The position numbers and the translations under genes are program-made. A model generated the notes under the pieces. The model was not told where the DNA came from, searched no databases, and saw nothing but the letters and a program-made list of their open reading frames with translations. A DNA stretch of 64,000 nt from G963676655 sp963678305 (lineage in GTDB: Bacteria > Verrucomicrobiota > Lentisphaeria > Victivallales > Victivallaceae), in assembly GCA_963678305.2 (NCBI GenBank), contig CAXXVV010000011.1, positions 620,001-684,000 on the forward strand. Reading direction: 5' to 3'. Shown one piece after another: positions 52,435-62,155 of the stretch. Every line of letters begins with the position of its first letter. The stretch's first letter is position 1.

Positions 52435-55400
52435 ATGATTAAACCCGTGTTGTTGATAATATTATCCGTAATTTGTTTTTCCGCTTACTCAAAAGACGCA
52501 GTCATAGGGGGAATAAAGTATAGAAATATCGATCCAGGTCCCGATTTTATCGAAGAAGCGAAAGGTGTACAAAAATGGTCCGCTCCTGTTGCCACGCGAC
52601 AGGAAAAGGATGCTGGTTTGATAATTTATGAAACTTCTGATCCGGGGGATTATGTGCCCTGGCGAATTCCCCGTGGAGCAGAACGTTTATCAAAAATGAA
52701 TATCTCTCTTACACCTGGAGAGGTTACGGCAAAATGGTTTGGGGTATGGGCACTGGAAAAACTTGATTCTTTGGCCTTTGAAGTTATTGCTCCTGAAGGT
52801 ATTAAACTTGAAATTCGTCGAATTCACTGTTGGCCTCAACGGAGCAGAACCTACAAATCCCGGACATTTCATATTGTGCCGGAATTGTTGTTGAAACAGG
52901 TTGACGGGAAGACGGAATACCCGACGACAGGAGGCGTTTTAAAATGGCGCGACTTTGATCTGAAACAGGGTGATTCATCCGGCCTTTGGCTTACGGTCTC
53001 GGCATCCAGCTCTGTGAAAGCGGGAAATTATGCTGGAAAAATCATTGTGAAGAGCTCAAATCACGAACCATTGGTCATTCCATTGAAAATTACAGTATAT
53101 CCCTTTGTCCTGCCCGGGAAAATATCTGATAAAAGATGGATCCTTTATTGCTGGCCAAATCGTTACCGGGCTGGCGCCGATCCCCGGATTGATATTAAAT
53201 CAATGGTTGAACATGGGATTGACGGCTTTCTTGATAATGCATATTTTATGGTGGATCTTTCAAGAAGTCCGGATGGTTCATTGCAAATCAAAGATCGGGC
53301 CAGCTCAATTAAATGGGCCAAAAAGATTCTGGGGACCGCCCGGGAAGAAGGCATGCGAGGACCTTTCGGGTTGTGGACAACGCCGGTTAATCGCCAGTTA
53401 GCTAAAATCCACGGCATAGATTATCATGAAAACTGGCCGGAAGGCATGCGTCAGGACATTAAAGTTGTTAAAAAATATTTTGACAGCCAGTATGGAAAAC
53501 TTGGCATAAATGATTGGCTCAGTTTTGCATCAGACGAACCGAAACCGGGGAATAATTATGCAATTCAGGCGATTAAGGCCTGGAAGGCCGCTGGAGCAAA
53601 AACCTATTGTACCGCTTATTTCGGTACATACATTGATATGGCGGAATGGTTGACTGATCCGTGTATAGGATACGGGGATAAAAAAAGCCGGGGTTTGATA
53701 AAAAAGCATAACTCAAGACAGTGGATGATTGGCGATGGATGTTATATCGGTAAACATGAAATGGCAAGACATCGGCGCAGGGCGGGAGTTAATTTTTATT
53801 TAAGCGGCACTTATGGATGTGCGATCTGGCGCTGGGGCGGAAGCCATGACGATCCGTTCAATGATTTTGACGGAAAAAAGTCCCGGGCGGCTGAACCGGC
53901 AGATCAATTACTTGCATATCCGCAGATGCGGAAAGCCAATGATTGGAAAACATATATTGGTCCCATTCCGACTATTGCCTGGGAGTCGATCAGGGAAGGC
54001 GTTAATGATTACAAATATCTTCATGTGCTGAATCAAATGATTAAACGGGCTTTGAGTTCGAAATCACCCGATGCCAGATTACTGGCGAAAAAAGATGCAA
54101 AGGTGATGGACGAATTGCAGCAGGTTATTTTTGCCAGCAGTGAAGTTGAGCGGAGAAATGCAGACGTGGCAAAATTCAGTACTCAAGATATTGTCAACAT
54201 CCGCAAATGGGCCGCTCAGGAAATTATCAAAATCGAACAGGCTATGAATGGTAAAACAATTCGGTCAACTCAAAAAACATCCAATAAATTTCAAATCAAG
54301 GTTGAGCCCAAAGTAAATGCAGCATATCAAAAAAATATTTTGCTTCCGCCTGCAATATTAACCATTCCAAAGGTCGAAAAAGCTCCTGTCATTGATGGAG
54401 TTGTTTCTCCGGCCGAGTGGAAAGACTCATCAACAGTCCTGATTCCCGGTTCTGCAACGGCGGAGGCGATGATCATGTACGACAAAGAAAATCTCTATGT
54501 TGCCTGGATATGCCAGGAACCGAAAATCAGCCGTTTGATTCCGATTGATAAACTTAATGATTCCGGGCCGGTCTGGCCTCAGGACTCAGTGGAGTTTTTT
54601 ATAACACCATCTGTTTCAAGCAACACATTCGCCCATATGATGATTAATCATTTGGGACGATGGATAAGCGAATGTAACGGCAAAAAATCCTGGAACGCAA
54701 ATGCTAAGGTTGCCGCCGGACATTACAAAGATAAATACATTGTTGAACTGGCTCTGCCCTGGAAACAATTGGCTGAAATATCACCGTTGCCATGGAATGA
54801 CGTGAAATTGAATTTCTGCCGCGTCAGAAACCCGGACAATGATTTTTTCAATACAAACAAGTTCAATTGGGCTTACGGGACCGGCAGTTTTCATAAGCCG
54901 GATCAGTTTGGGGTGGCAGCTTTTGGAGATAAAGGAATCCAAATCGTAAATACTTCATATTCTATTGATGATGACGGTTCTTTAACGGTTGGCGCAAAAG
55001 TACGTAATCACAGTAAACATCCGGTTTTCGTAATACTGAAAAAAGAGCCAGGAAGAAGATTGCTGCTTGATGCGGTTGTTGCCAAAAATAAAAAGATGAA
55101 AGGAGTTATCTTACCGGGGCAAACCGGGATTGTCGATCGAAAAATAAGAATTGAAAGAAGATCAAAAAAATGGGTGTTGAGTTGGACAACTCTTAATGAT
55201 ATAAATAAAGGCGGTCAGGTAAGTAAGCATAAGCGGATTACTTTCAAGGTTCCTGGTGAAGAGGATATAAACCCGCTGGTACTGGATCGAAAACACTATA
55301 TCGCCAGGAAAAATAAAATTATAACGATAAGTCCGTTTGTGTCGCCGGGTCTCCGCGGTTTTATCCGGATCAAAAATGCTTCAACGGTAAATACACTGAT

Positions 55401-55569
55401 TCCCCTCAATAAAAAAAGCGAAACAAAGACTTCTGATCCGATAACCGTAAAGATAGACGGTTTGGTGGAAAATGTTATGCTGAATCACTTGAATAAAGAT
55501 AAAAAACTAATCTCAACAACAAAGGTAACGATTATCAATCTGCCGCTGGATGGAAATTCCAATGATTAA
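52435..55569 (+). CDS. Secreted GH123-like enzyme with CBM9-like module
   Basis: The ATG at 52435 has AAGG nine bases upstream; a longer frame from 52321 overlaps pseudopilin 3. A signal peptide (about 1-20) is followed by a beta-sandwich (about 30-210) and a TIM-barrel-like region with WLSFASDEPKPGN (Asp-Glu pair, about 366), TYCTAYFGTYIDMAEW and a CAIWRWGGSHDDP segment as in GH123/DUF4091 enzymes. Residues about 640-830 form a CBM9-like domain (APVIDGVVSPAEWKDSS, YDKENLYVAW, DSVEFFITP). A C-terminal beta domain follows. It overlaps GH130 by eight bases. Likely acts on GalNAc-type glycans; substrate not certain. Confidence 0.76.
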   Translation: MIKPVLLIILSVICFSAYSKDAVIGGIKYRNIDPGPDFIEEAKGVQKWSAPVATRQEKDAGLIIYETSDPGDYVPWRIPRGAERLSKMNISLTPGEVTAKWFGVWALEKLDSLAFEVIAPEGIKLEIRRIHCWPQRSRTYKSRTFHIVPELLLKQVDGKTEYPTTGGVLKWRDFDLKQGDSSGLWLTVSASSSVKAGNYAGKIIVKSSNHEPLVIPLKITVYPFVLPGKISDKRWILYCWPNRYRAGADPRIDIKSMVEHGIDGFLDNAYFMVDLSRSPDGSLQIKDRASSIKWAKKILGTAREEGMRGPFGLWTTPVNRQLAKIHGIDYHENWPEGMRQDIKVVKKYFDSQYGKLGINDWLSFASDEPKPGNNYAIQAIKAWKAAGAKTYCTAYFGTYIDMAEWLTDPCIGYGDKKSRGLIKKHNSRQWMIGDGCYIGKHEMARHRRRAGVNFYLSGTYGCAIWRWGGSHDDPFNDFDGKKSRAAEPADQLLAYPQMRKANDWKTYIGPIPTIAWESIREGVNDYKYLHVLNQMIKRALSSKSPDARLLAKKDAKVMDELQQVIFASSEVERRNADVAKFSTQDIVNIRKWAAQEIIKIEQAMNGKTIRSTQKTSNKFQIKVEPKVNAAYQKNILLPPAILTIPKVEKAPVIDGVVSPAEWKDSSTVLIPGSATAEAMIMYDKENLYVAWICQEPKISRLIPIDKLNDSGPVWPQDSVEFFITPSVSSNTFAHMMINHLGRWISECNGKKSWNANAKVAAGHYKDKYIVELALPWKQLAEISPLPWNDVKLNFCRVRNPDNDFFNTNKFNWAYGTGSFHKPDQFGVAAFGDKGIQIVNTSYSIDDDGSLTVGAKVRNHSKHPVFVILKKEPGRRLLLDAVVAKNKKMKGVILPGQTGIVDRKIRIERRSKKWVLSWTTLNDINKGGQVSKHKRITFKVPGEEDINPLVLDRKHYIARKNKIITISPFVSPGLRGFIRIKNASTVNTLIPLNKKSETKTSDPITVKIDGLVENVMLNHLNKDKKLISTTKVTIINLPLDGNSND

Positions 55570-56743
55570 TTATACGAAACGTTTTGTAGCCGGCCCGGAG
55601 CAGGGGTGTACGTGGGCGGATAAGATGATTCTTAATCCTGCCATTATCAAAGATCCGGAAAATTCAAAAACTTTGCATATGCTTTTCCGGGCGACCGGAG
55701 CTTGCCCTGAAAAACAGCTGGAGGGGAAGCCTTTGCCGTATCCTATTTTCCTGGGTTATGCCGTGAGTCATGATGAAGGAGGAAATTGGAACTTTGATTT
55801 TTCACACCCTGCTCTCGCTCCTGCAGTTAAATACGACAAGCGGGAGATTTTTTGTCTGAATGTTAACGGACAGAAAGTCGTCAATTATGCCAACGGGTGT
55901 ATTGAGGACCCGCGCCTGTTTTATTTTGAAAATGAGATTTATTTAAGCGTCGCGTGCCGGGCTTTTCCGCCGGGGCCTTACTGGGAGCATGATTCACCGA
56001 CTCAATGCATGCCGGAATGGGCGGTTTTGGGAACGCATGATCTTGGTTCCGCGGTTACCGGAAACAGCACGGTCAGTTTGTTATACAAGGTTGATATTCA
56101 AAAACTGGCAAGAGGAAATTATGATCAGGCGTTTAGCTATATTGCTCCCCTGCATCCGCCGGATATAAGCGATGACCGGGATGTTGTTTTATTCCCGCGC
56201 AAACTCAAAATAGACGGGAAGGAGAAAATTATCTGCCTGCACCGTCCGAAGCATCCATGGAATTATGAGGTAGGCCGGGGATTGACGCAGCCGTCGATAT
56301 TTATTGCAGCCGCGGATAAACTCGAAGACTTGTCAACCGAACAAGCTGAAAGACATATTTTAGCGGTTCCGGAATATGAGTGGGAGCAAAACCGGATTGG
56401 TGCGAGTTGGGCTCCAATAGAGCTGGCTCCGGGGCAATGGCTGCTGCCGTATCATGGCAAGCAGGATGACAAAGTGGGATATACCCAGTCTTTTATGATT
56501 CTACGGGAGCAGGAGCAGGGAATGCCGATAATTGTGACGCGTCCAGAAGAACGCGCTATGTTTGCAGCGGAGCCTTGGGAACTTGAAGGTGATTTCACCA
56601 TTCCTTGTATGTTTACCTGTTCCGGGGTAATTCTGGACAACGGGTCATTACTTATGGGGTATGGGGCGGCGGACCAGAAAATCGGGATTGCCGAGCTGAA
56701 TTTTAATGCTCTGATTGAATATTTGAGATATCTAGATTCATAA
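55562..56743 (+). CDS. GH130-type beta-mannoside phosphorylase/hydrolase
   Basis: The ATG at 55562 has TGGAA six bases upstream and overlaps the previous stop by eight bases (55562-55569); ATG at 55550 lacks a ribosome site. GH130 features are seen across the chain: ILNPAIIKDPENSKTLHML, FLGYAVSHDEGGNW, ANGCIEDPRLFYF (with the conserved Asp-Pro-Arg), ISDDRDVVLFPRK, HRPKHPW, GQWLLPYHGKQDDK and ILDNGSLLMGYGAAD. There is no signal peptide, so it acts in the cytosol, breaking beta-mannoside-type disaccharides with phosphate or water. Subfamily is not resolved. Confidence 0.87.
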   Translation: MINYTKRFVAGPEQGCTWADKMILNPAIIKDPENSKTLHMLFRATGACPEKQLEGKPLPYPIFLGYAVSHDEGGNWNFDFSHPALAPAVKYDKREIFCLNVNGQKVVNYANGCIEDPRLFYFENEIYLSVACRAFPPGPYWEHDSPTQCMPEWAVLGTHDLGSAVTGNSTVSLLYKVDIQKLARGNYDQAFSYIAPLHPPDISDDRDVVLFPRKLKIDGKEKIICLHRPKHPWNYEVGRGLTQPSIFIAAADKLEDLSTEQAERHILAVPEYEWEQNRIGASWAPIELAPGQWLLPYHGKQDDKVGYTQSFMILREQEQGMPIIVTRPEERAMFAAEPWELEGDFTIPCMFTCSGVILDNGSLLMGYGAADQKIGIAELNFNALIEYLRYLDS

Positions 56744-56789
56744 TATCTTATACTGCGAATGCCTGCCCGTGCTGCAGTCTTGATCAAGC

Positions 56790-56817
56790 AAAAAAAATGC
56801 GGAAGGAATCTTCCGCA
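56790..56817 (-). terminator. Rho-independent terminator of uxaB-uxaA
   Basis: TGCGGAAG (56798-56805) pairs with CTTCCGCA (56810-56817) around a GAAT loop. On the minus strand it is followed by a T tract (56790-56797). It ends the minus-strand uxa genes. Confidence 0.92.
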
Positions 56818-56843
56818 ATGAATTGTTGATTTGTAACTGTTGA

Positions 56844-58337
56844 TCAAAGGGTTACGCCGTCTTTGAACAGGGCGATTTCCCGGTAGCCGTTGAGTTCATT
56901 CTGTAACAGCTCGCCGGAGGCGGCTGCTACTATCTTGCTGAACAGGCGTTCGGCGCAATCAGCCATTTTTTCTCCTTCAACCAGTGTGCCGGCATTGAAG
57001 TCGATCCAGTTTGACTTGAAGTTAGCCAGTTCGCTGTTGGTGGCGATCTTCATGGTCGGGACCGGCGCTCCGAGCGGGGTGCCGACACCGGTGGTAAACA
57101 GGATCATGTGCGCTCCGGCCGCCGTCAACGCAGTAACTGCGACCATATCATTGCCTGGCCCGGTTAACAGATTAAGACCCGGTTGCGACAGCGTATCTCC
57201 GTATTCCAGCACGTCGACGACCACACTGCCGCCGCCTTTCTGGGTGCAGCCGAGGGATTTTTCCTCAAGCGTGGAAATACCACCCTTTTTATTGCCGGGA
57301 GAGGGGTTTTCATAGACTACCTGGTCATAGCGGATAAAGTAATCTTTGAACCCGTTGACCATAGCCACACATTTGTCAAAAATCTCGCGCGACTTGCAAC
57401 GCGCCATGAACAACGTTTCAGCCCCGAACATTTCAGGAACTTCGGTCAGAACCGAGGTGCCGCCGTGTTCAATCAGTTTATCGGATAAGGCACCGACCAG
57501 CGGATTGGCGGTAATGCCGGAAAGGCCGTCTGACGCACCGCATTTCAACCCGATCCGCAGTTTTGCCGCCGGTACCGGCTGGCGCTGCATTTTTGCTGCG
57601 TTTGCTTCGAGTTCACGTAACAGTTTGAGACCTTCTTCCATTTCGTCGGCAACATCCTGAACAACGATAAATTTAACCCGGTTCTCATCTATGTCTCCGA
57701 GAACTTCGCGAAAACTGGCCATTGTATTGTTTTCACAGCCAAGTGCCACGACCAGGACGCCTCCGGCGTTGGGATGCTTGACCAGTCCGGCCAGCATTTT
57801 TTGCGTGTTCAAATGGTCATTGCCGAGCTGGGAGCAGCCGTAAGGATGCGGAAACGCGTATACGCCTTCAACGTTACCGGAACTGAGTTCCCGTTCATAA
57901 ACCCTTGCCAGATTCTCCGCTGTCTTGTTGACGCAGCCTACGGTAGGGATGATCCACAGCTCATTACGGATGCCTATCTCACCGTTGGGGCGGACGTAAC
58001 CGTTAAAAGTCACTTTCCCGGTAGATGAATGAGCTTCCGGCAGTGCCGGTCTATAGTCGTATTCCTCCACGCCGGACAGATTAGTCTTGATATTATGAAT
58101 GTGAACGTGTTCTCCGGGAGCTATATCACAAGTGGCGTGACCGATAGGGAAGCCGTATTTGATGATATTCTCGCCGGATTTCATCGGAGTTATCGCGAAC
58201 TTGTGTCCACGGGCAATGTCACTTTTCAGGACAACAGACTGTCCCGAAATTTTAACTTCGGTTCCGGCTGTCAGTGATTCAAGTGCCACTGCGACATTGT
58301 CTGCTGGATTTATCTGTAAAAAACTGATTTGGGCCAT
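56844..58337 (-). CDS. uxaA: Altronate dehydratase
   Basis: UxaA converts D-altronate to 2-keto-3-deoxygluconate in hexuronate catabolism, using an iron cofactor, in the cytosol. The ATG at 58337 follows GAGGAA; a longer frame to 58418 adds a non-homologous segment. An N-terminal SAF-like domain (about 1-95, RGHKFAI) is joined to the UxaA core with IGIRNELWIIPTVGCVN, HPYGCSQLGND, LGCENNTM, KCGASDGLSG, NPSPGNKKGGI and CTQKGGG. The 497-residue length is typical. It starts ten bases after the uxaB stop. The enzyme's product is normally handled by kdgK and kdgA, which are not in this window. Confidence 0.93.
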   Translation of the reverse strand: MAQISFLQINPADNVAVALESLTAGTEVKISGQSVVLKSDIARGHKFAITPMKSGENIIKYGFPIGHATCDIAPGEHVHIHNIKTNLSGVEEYDYRPALPEAHSSTGKVTFNGYVRPNGEIGIRNELWIIPTVGCVNKTAENLARVYERELSSGNVEGVYAFPHPYGCSQLGNDHLNTQKMLAGLVKHPNAGGVLVVALGCENNTMASFREVLGDIDENRVKFIVVQDVADEMEEGLKLLRELEANAAKMQRQPVPAAKLRIGLKCGASDGLSGITANPLVGALSDKLIEHGGTSVLTEVPEMFGAETLFMARCKSREIFDKCVAMVNGFKDYFIRYDQVVYENPSPGNKKGGISTLEEKSLGCTQKGGGSVVVDVLEYGDTLSQPGLNLLTGPGNDMVAVTALTAAGAHMILFTTGVGTPLGAPVPTMKIATNSELANFKSNWIDFNAGTLVEGEKMADCAERLFSKIVAAASGELLQNELNGYREIALFKDGVTL

Positions 58338-58347
58338 TGTGCGTTCC

Positions 58348-59865
58348 TCAGAGATTTTTGGCGGCGACGGACGCACCGTTGACCAGAATATTCTGCAAAT
58401 GGGCTGTGACGGCGTCAATCATACCGGGAAGCAGGGTCAAATCGCGTCCCCACAGATGTTCATTGGCCAGAATTGTACCGACCAGAATCCGCAAGTCATG
58501 ATTTTTGCTGAACGAATACCAGCGTTTCTCAAAGAAAGCCAAAACATCGATATCGTCTTTGATCGAGTATTTCTTACCGTTGCGATCCCCACGCAGTTCC
58601 GGCGCGGCACAGCCTTCACCCTGGTAAAAGGCGATCAATGCCGCCAGGGAGAATGTCATACGTACCGGCAGAATGCCTTTGTCTTTGAGATAATCGAGCA
58701 GAGACGGCAGAACCCGGACTTTCCATTTTGACACGCTGTTGAGTGAGATCGACAACAGTTCATGCTCAATGAACGGATTGCGGAAACGCTCGAGAACGCT
58801 CATTGCGAATTTGCGGTTTGAATCATTGTCGCCGCTGACATAAGGCAGGATTTCTTCGAGCAGGGTTTTTTCGAGGTATTCGGCAAAAACTTCATCGTTG
58901 AGCATTTCCCCGACTGTATTCAATCCGGCCAGATACGCGGCCAGGACACTGGATGTATGAGCTCCGTTAAGCATCCGTACTTTCCGGGTTCTATAAGGGG
59001 TCATGTCATCAGTCCAGACTACATTCAATCCGATTTTGTCAAAAGGCAGTTCTTTTGCAATTTCTTCCGGGCCTTCAATAACCCACAGATGGAAGATTTC
59101 GCTGGTATCGATCAATTTGTCACGATAACCGAGTTCATTTTCAATCTCAGTTGCCGTTTCACGCGGATAGCCTGGAACAATGCGGTCGACCAGGGTATTG
59201 AGAAAGTAACAACTTTGCTTTACCCAGTCGATGAAATCCTGCCCAAGGTTCCAGTTTTTTGCGTGTTTCAGAATAATCTGTTTAAGATTAGTTGCATTCT
59301 TTTCAATCAACTCGCAGCAGATTACAACCATGCCTTTGTCGTGTTCTCCGTTGAAGACTTTAAAGCGTTCAAACAGAAATGCCGCGGCTTTTGCCGGGAA
59401 TGACTCAGGGGTTTCATCCGTCGGCCGGCGTTCTTCAACATAAGCAATCCCGGCTTCAGTTGTATTTGAAAGCATGTAGCGCATATTCGGATTATGAGCG
59501 CAATCCAGAAATTCCTCATAATTTTCATACGGGGAAAGGCCGCGACTGATACTGGTTATGACTTCTTTCTTTTCCTGCAGCTCACCATCCAGATAGCCGC
59601 GCTGCAGTAAAGTATACATTCCGTCCTGTTCATTCAGCAAATGCGCGATTCCAACCTGGATGGGCTGTACAACTACGACTTTTCCGTTAAAAAGTCCGGC
59701 TTTATTCAGGCAATTGATTTTCCAGTCCGCGAAAGCGCGAAGGAAGTTGCCTTCGCCGAATTGGATTATTCTTTCCGGCATCTGGTCAAAAGATCCAACC
59801 TCAAGACCTTCCATAAGTTCCGGTTGCGATTGCAATAATTTTAAATTTAATTGTTCCATTATCAT
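58348..59865 (-). CDS. uxaB: Tagaturonate reductase
   Basis: UxaB reduces D-tagaturonate to altronate with NADH. The 505-residue protein belongs to the mannitol dehydrogenase group: RIIQFGEGNFLRAFADW at the nucleotide-binding start, GIAHLLNEQDGMYTLL, DRIVPGYPRE, RKVRMLNGAHT and RFRNPFIEHELLSISLNSVSKWKVR. It begins MIMEQLN; the second ATG at 59859 is an alternative. It is the first gene of the uxaBA pair, whose promoter holds a palindrome at 59931-59944. The isomerase uxaC, expected in the same pathway, is not present here. Confidence 0.92.
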   Translation of the reverse strand: MIMEQLNLKLLQSQPELMEGLEVGSFDQMPERIIQFGEGNFLRAFADWKINCLNKAGLFNGKVVVVQPIQVGIAHLLNEQDGMYTLLQRGYLDGELQEKKEVITSISRGLSPYENYEEFLDCAHNPNMRYMLSNTTEAGIAYVEERRPTDETPESFPAKAAAFLFERFKVFNGEHDKGMVVICCELIEKNATNLKQIILKHAKNWNLGQDFIDWVKQSCYFLNTLVDRIVPGYPRETATEIENELGYRDKLIDTSEIFHLWVIEGPEEIAKELPFDKIGLNVVWTDDMTPYRTRKVRMLNGAHTSSVLAAYLAGLNTVGEMLNDEVFAEYLEKTLLEEILPYVSGDNDSNRKFAMSVLERFRNPFIEHELLSISLNSVSKWKVRVLPSLLDYLKDKGILPVRMTFSLAALIAFYQGEGCAAPELRGDRNGKKYSIKDDIDVLAFFEKRWYSFSKNHDLRILVGTILANEHLWGRDLTLLPGMIDAVTAHLQNILVNGASVAAKNL

Positions 59866-59924
59866 ATCTTTTCTATTTGTTATCAGTTATGAAAATCCAA
59901 TATGGATTTAGAGATAAAGCCTAT

Positions 59925-59953
59925 AATATACACTTAGTTAAGTGGTTTTACAA
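59925..59953 (-). promoter_or_regulatory. uxaBA promoter with palindromic operator in the spacer
   Basis: On the minus strand TTGTAA (59948-59953) and TATATT (59925-59930) are 17 bases apart. The palindrome CACTTA-GT-TAAGTG (59931-59944) lies entirely within the spacer, a good place for a repressor. The rest of the spacer up to 60199 is AT-rich without a supported gene. Confidence 0.6.
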
Positions 59954-60199
59954 TTGACATAAAAAGTTAATCATTGATTATTTACACGGGTTGTCATATA
60001 GGTATGAGATTGGATTAAAATGATAAGATATTATGATTTATTTATGTTTTTCAAGTTTTTTTGAACGATTTTTTAATCTTATTTCATACGCTCCTTTTAT
60101 GTTCATTATCTTACAATAATGACGATTTTCAACCGTGACTTTTAAAACTACATGGAATTTTATTATGTATATAGTTTTGATTTTTTATGATAACACCTG

Positions 60200-60252
60200 T
60201 TGACTTTTTTGATATCATCGGTTATAATATGTTTATATAAGCACTAATATAA
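60200..60252 (+). promoter_or_regulatory. Promoter with operator of the GntR-LacI regulator
   Basis: TTGACT (60200-60205) and TATAAT (60223-60228) are 17 bases apart. TTATATAAGC / ACTAATATAA (60233-60252) is an inverted repeat matching at eight of ten positions and lies just downstream of the -10 box, as in the other cassettes. Confidence 0.68.
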
Positions 60253-60264
60253 GAGGTTATATTG

Positions 60265-61371
60265 ATGGCAAAAGCACAATATCAAATCATTACAAACGCA
60301 CTGATGGAACAAATCCGGAAGGGAAAGTTTAAGCCCGGAGACCGGATACCGTCGGCAAGTGAATTATGCGATACCTATTCTGTCAGCCAGATTACTGCTC
60401 TGCGTGTATTCAAAGAACTGACCAGTGGTAATTTTATTTCAAAAAAAGAAGGTCGCGGTTACTATGTTAAAGGCAGTTCAAGCGCAAGTAAACCTGAAGT
60501 ATTGCGTGGTGCAATCGGCAGTTTGCTGCGTCCGCTGCGTCCCTGGCAGGTTGACGACAATTATTTTAATGAGATCAATTGCGCGGTCCAGAATGAAGCT
60601 GGAACAAGGAGACTGAATTTGTTATGGACATATGCCTGCAGTCCTTTGAATGAACATTACGCTCCACCGCATCATCTACAACTTGAAATGCAGCGTGCGG
60701 CGTTGGCTATGGCGGATAAAGTTGACGGCTTTCTTCTGGACGAACGAATTGCTGATGATGTAATTGCTGAAATACAAAAACAGACAAGAAAACCAATGGT
60801 GTTGATAAACCGGAGAACCCGATTGTCCGTGGATACTGTAAATCCGGCCAACATGCCGGGAGCGATGAAAATGGCGGAAACGGCGGTCAAATTCGGTTAC
60901 GAATATTTTATCATCTGTGAATCCGGCGAGGTTAATGTCAAGGAACGCGGTGATTATTTCAGACAGTTTCTTTTGAGGCATGGAGTTGTGGAGAAAAATA
61001 TTGCACATGTTCACGGCTGTCATATTAATCCGCATGATGTGAGTATGAATACGCTCTTTTCACATATCGCAACGGGAAAGAAAAAAAACTTGCGTACATT
61101 TATTTTTTGCGTGACGGATTCTTTTGCCCGCTCGATTTGTCGTGAAGTGAAATTTAGTGAAATGAAGCCTGGAAAAGATTTCGGCTTATCCGGGTTTGGC
61201 GGTTTCGGCCAAGCGACCATGGAAGCTCCTGAATTGGCTACAGTGGATATTAAATCCACTGATATGGGAATTCTGGCGGTCGATAAACTGCTGTACAAGA
61301 TTGCCAATCCTTTTGTTGAGACCGCAAACCATACCCCGGATTTTGAATTACGCTTCGGCGAAACGATGTAA
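60265..61371 (+). CDS. GntR-LacI-type sugar-responsive regulator
   Basis: The ATG at 60265 follows GAGG by eight bases; the TTG just before is less likely. Residues 1-70 form a GntR winged helix (DRIPSASELCDTYSVSQITALRVF, SKKEGRGYYVKG). The other 290 residues form a LacI/PBP1-type sensor (MADKVDGFLLDERI, RKPMVLINRRT, LRTFIFCVTDSFARSI, GFGGFGQATMEAPELATVDI). This is the known AraR-like order. It is 72 bases upstream of pseudopilin 4 and would regulate the pseudopilin/DUF4838 operon. Confidence 0.9.
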   Translation: MAKAQYQIITNALMEQIRKGKFKPGDRIPSASELCDTYSVSQITALRVFKELTSGNFISKKEGRGYYVKGSSSASKPEVLRGAIGSLLRPLRPWQVDDNYFNEINCAVQNEAGTRRLNLLWTYACSPLNEHYAPPHHLQLEMQRAALAMADKVDGFLLDERIADDVIAEIQKQTRKPMVLINRRTRLSVDTVNPANMPGAMKMAETAVKFGYEYFIICESGEVNVKERGDYFRQFLLRHGVVEKNIAHVHGCHINPHDVSMNTLFSHIATGKKKNLRTFIFCVTDSFARSICREVKFSEMKPGKDFGLSGFGGFGQATMEAPELATVDIKSTDMGILAVDKLLYKIANPFVETANHTPDFELRFGETM

Positions 61372-61443
61372 TAAGCATCAGAAATATAAAAATTTTCAGT
61401 CAAGCTGAATAAACTTATACAAAATAAACCGAAAGGACAGAAC

Positions 61444-62094
61444 GTGAAAAAAGCAATATTCACTTTGATCGAATTGCTGGTCGTGATAGCGATCATTGCA
61501 ATCCTCGCCAGTATGCTTTTGCCGGCGTTAAACCAGGCCCGGGAAAAAGCAAAATCAATAGCTTGCGTTAACAACCTGAAACAGATCGGGCAGGGCGTGG
61601 CCATGTATCAGGCCGATTTTAACGGGTTTTATGTTGGAAAAATCAATACAAGCAAAGTTTTTTTCGATAACCTTGAGCCATATTTGAATCTGGTCAATGA
61701 TTCATCGCTTGGAAAAAGAAAAACTATTTATACCTGCCCCTCGGATACCTGGAGGATTGCACAAGGGACAAATCTTAAAGCCAGTTATGCCCAGAACTAT
61801 TATATGCACTGGGACAGTACAATAGAACCTCAAATGCTGCGTCCATCAACCATTAAAAGTCCCAGTCAGTATATTTATCTTTTTGATAGTAAATATACAT
61901 ATCTTGATCGCGGCTGGCCGTTGGTCGCGTCGATGAATACCTACCCGTTCAAAGCCTCTGCAACCGATGAGATAGGCGGGGAATTCCGGCATGCCAATCG
62001 GATGAATGCCTTGATGGGCGATCTTCATGCAACCAGTTTCCGCTTGGTTGATGTGCTTGAAACAAGGTCAAAATATATTTTGTATAACCCGTAA
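61444..62094 (+). CDS. Pseudopilin-like protein 4
   Basis: It starts with GTG, six bases after AAAGGA. FTLIELLVVIAIIAIL begins at residue 6 after MKKAI, so Ile precedes Phe. The tail has FRHANRMNALMGDLHA, where the H-x9-DG is degenerate (DL instead of DG). Otherwise the length and layout match the other three. It lies 61 bases before the DUF4838 gene. Confidence 0.86.
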   Translation: MKKAIFTLIELLVVIAIIAILASMLLPALNQAREKAKSIACVNNLKQIGQGVAMYQADFNGFYVGKINTSKVFFDNLEPYLNLVNDSSLGKRKTIYTCPSDTWRIAQGTNLKASYAQNYYMHWDSTIEPQMLRPSTIKSPSQYIYLFDSKYTYLDRGWPLVASMNTYPFKASATDEIGGEFRHANRMNALMGDLHATSFRLVDVLETRSKYILYNP

Positions 62095-62155
62095 TAAAAC
62101 AAGAACATGAAAATAATTAACTGTCTTTAAATAAAACAAGAAAAACAATCTAATT

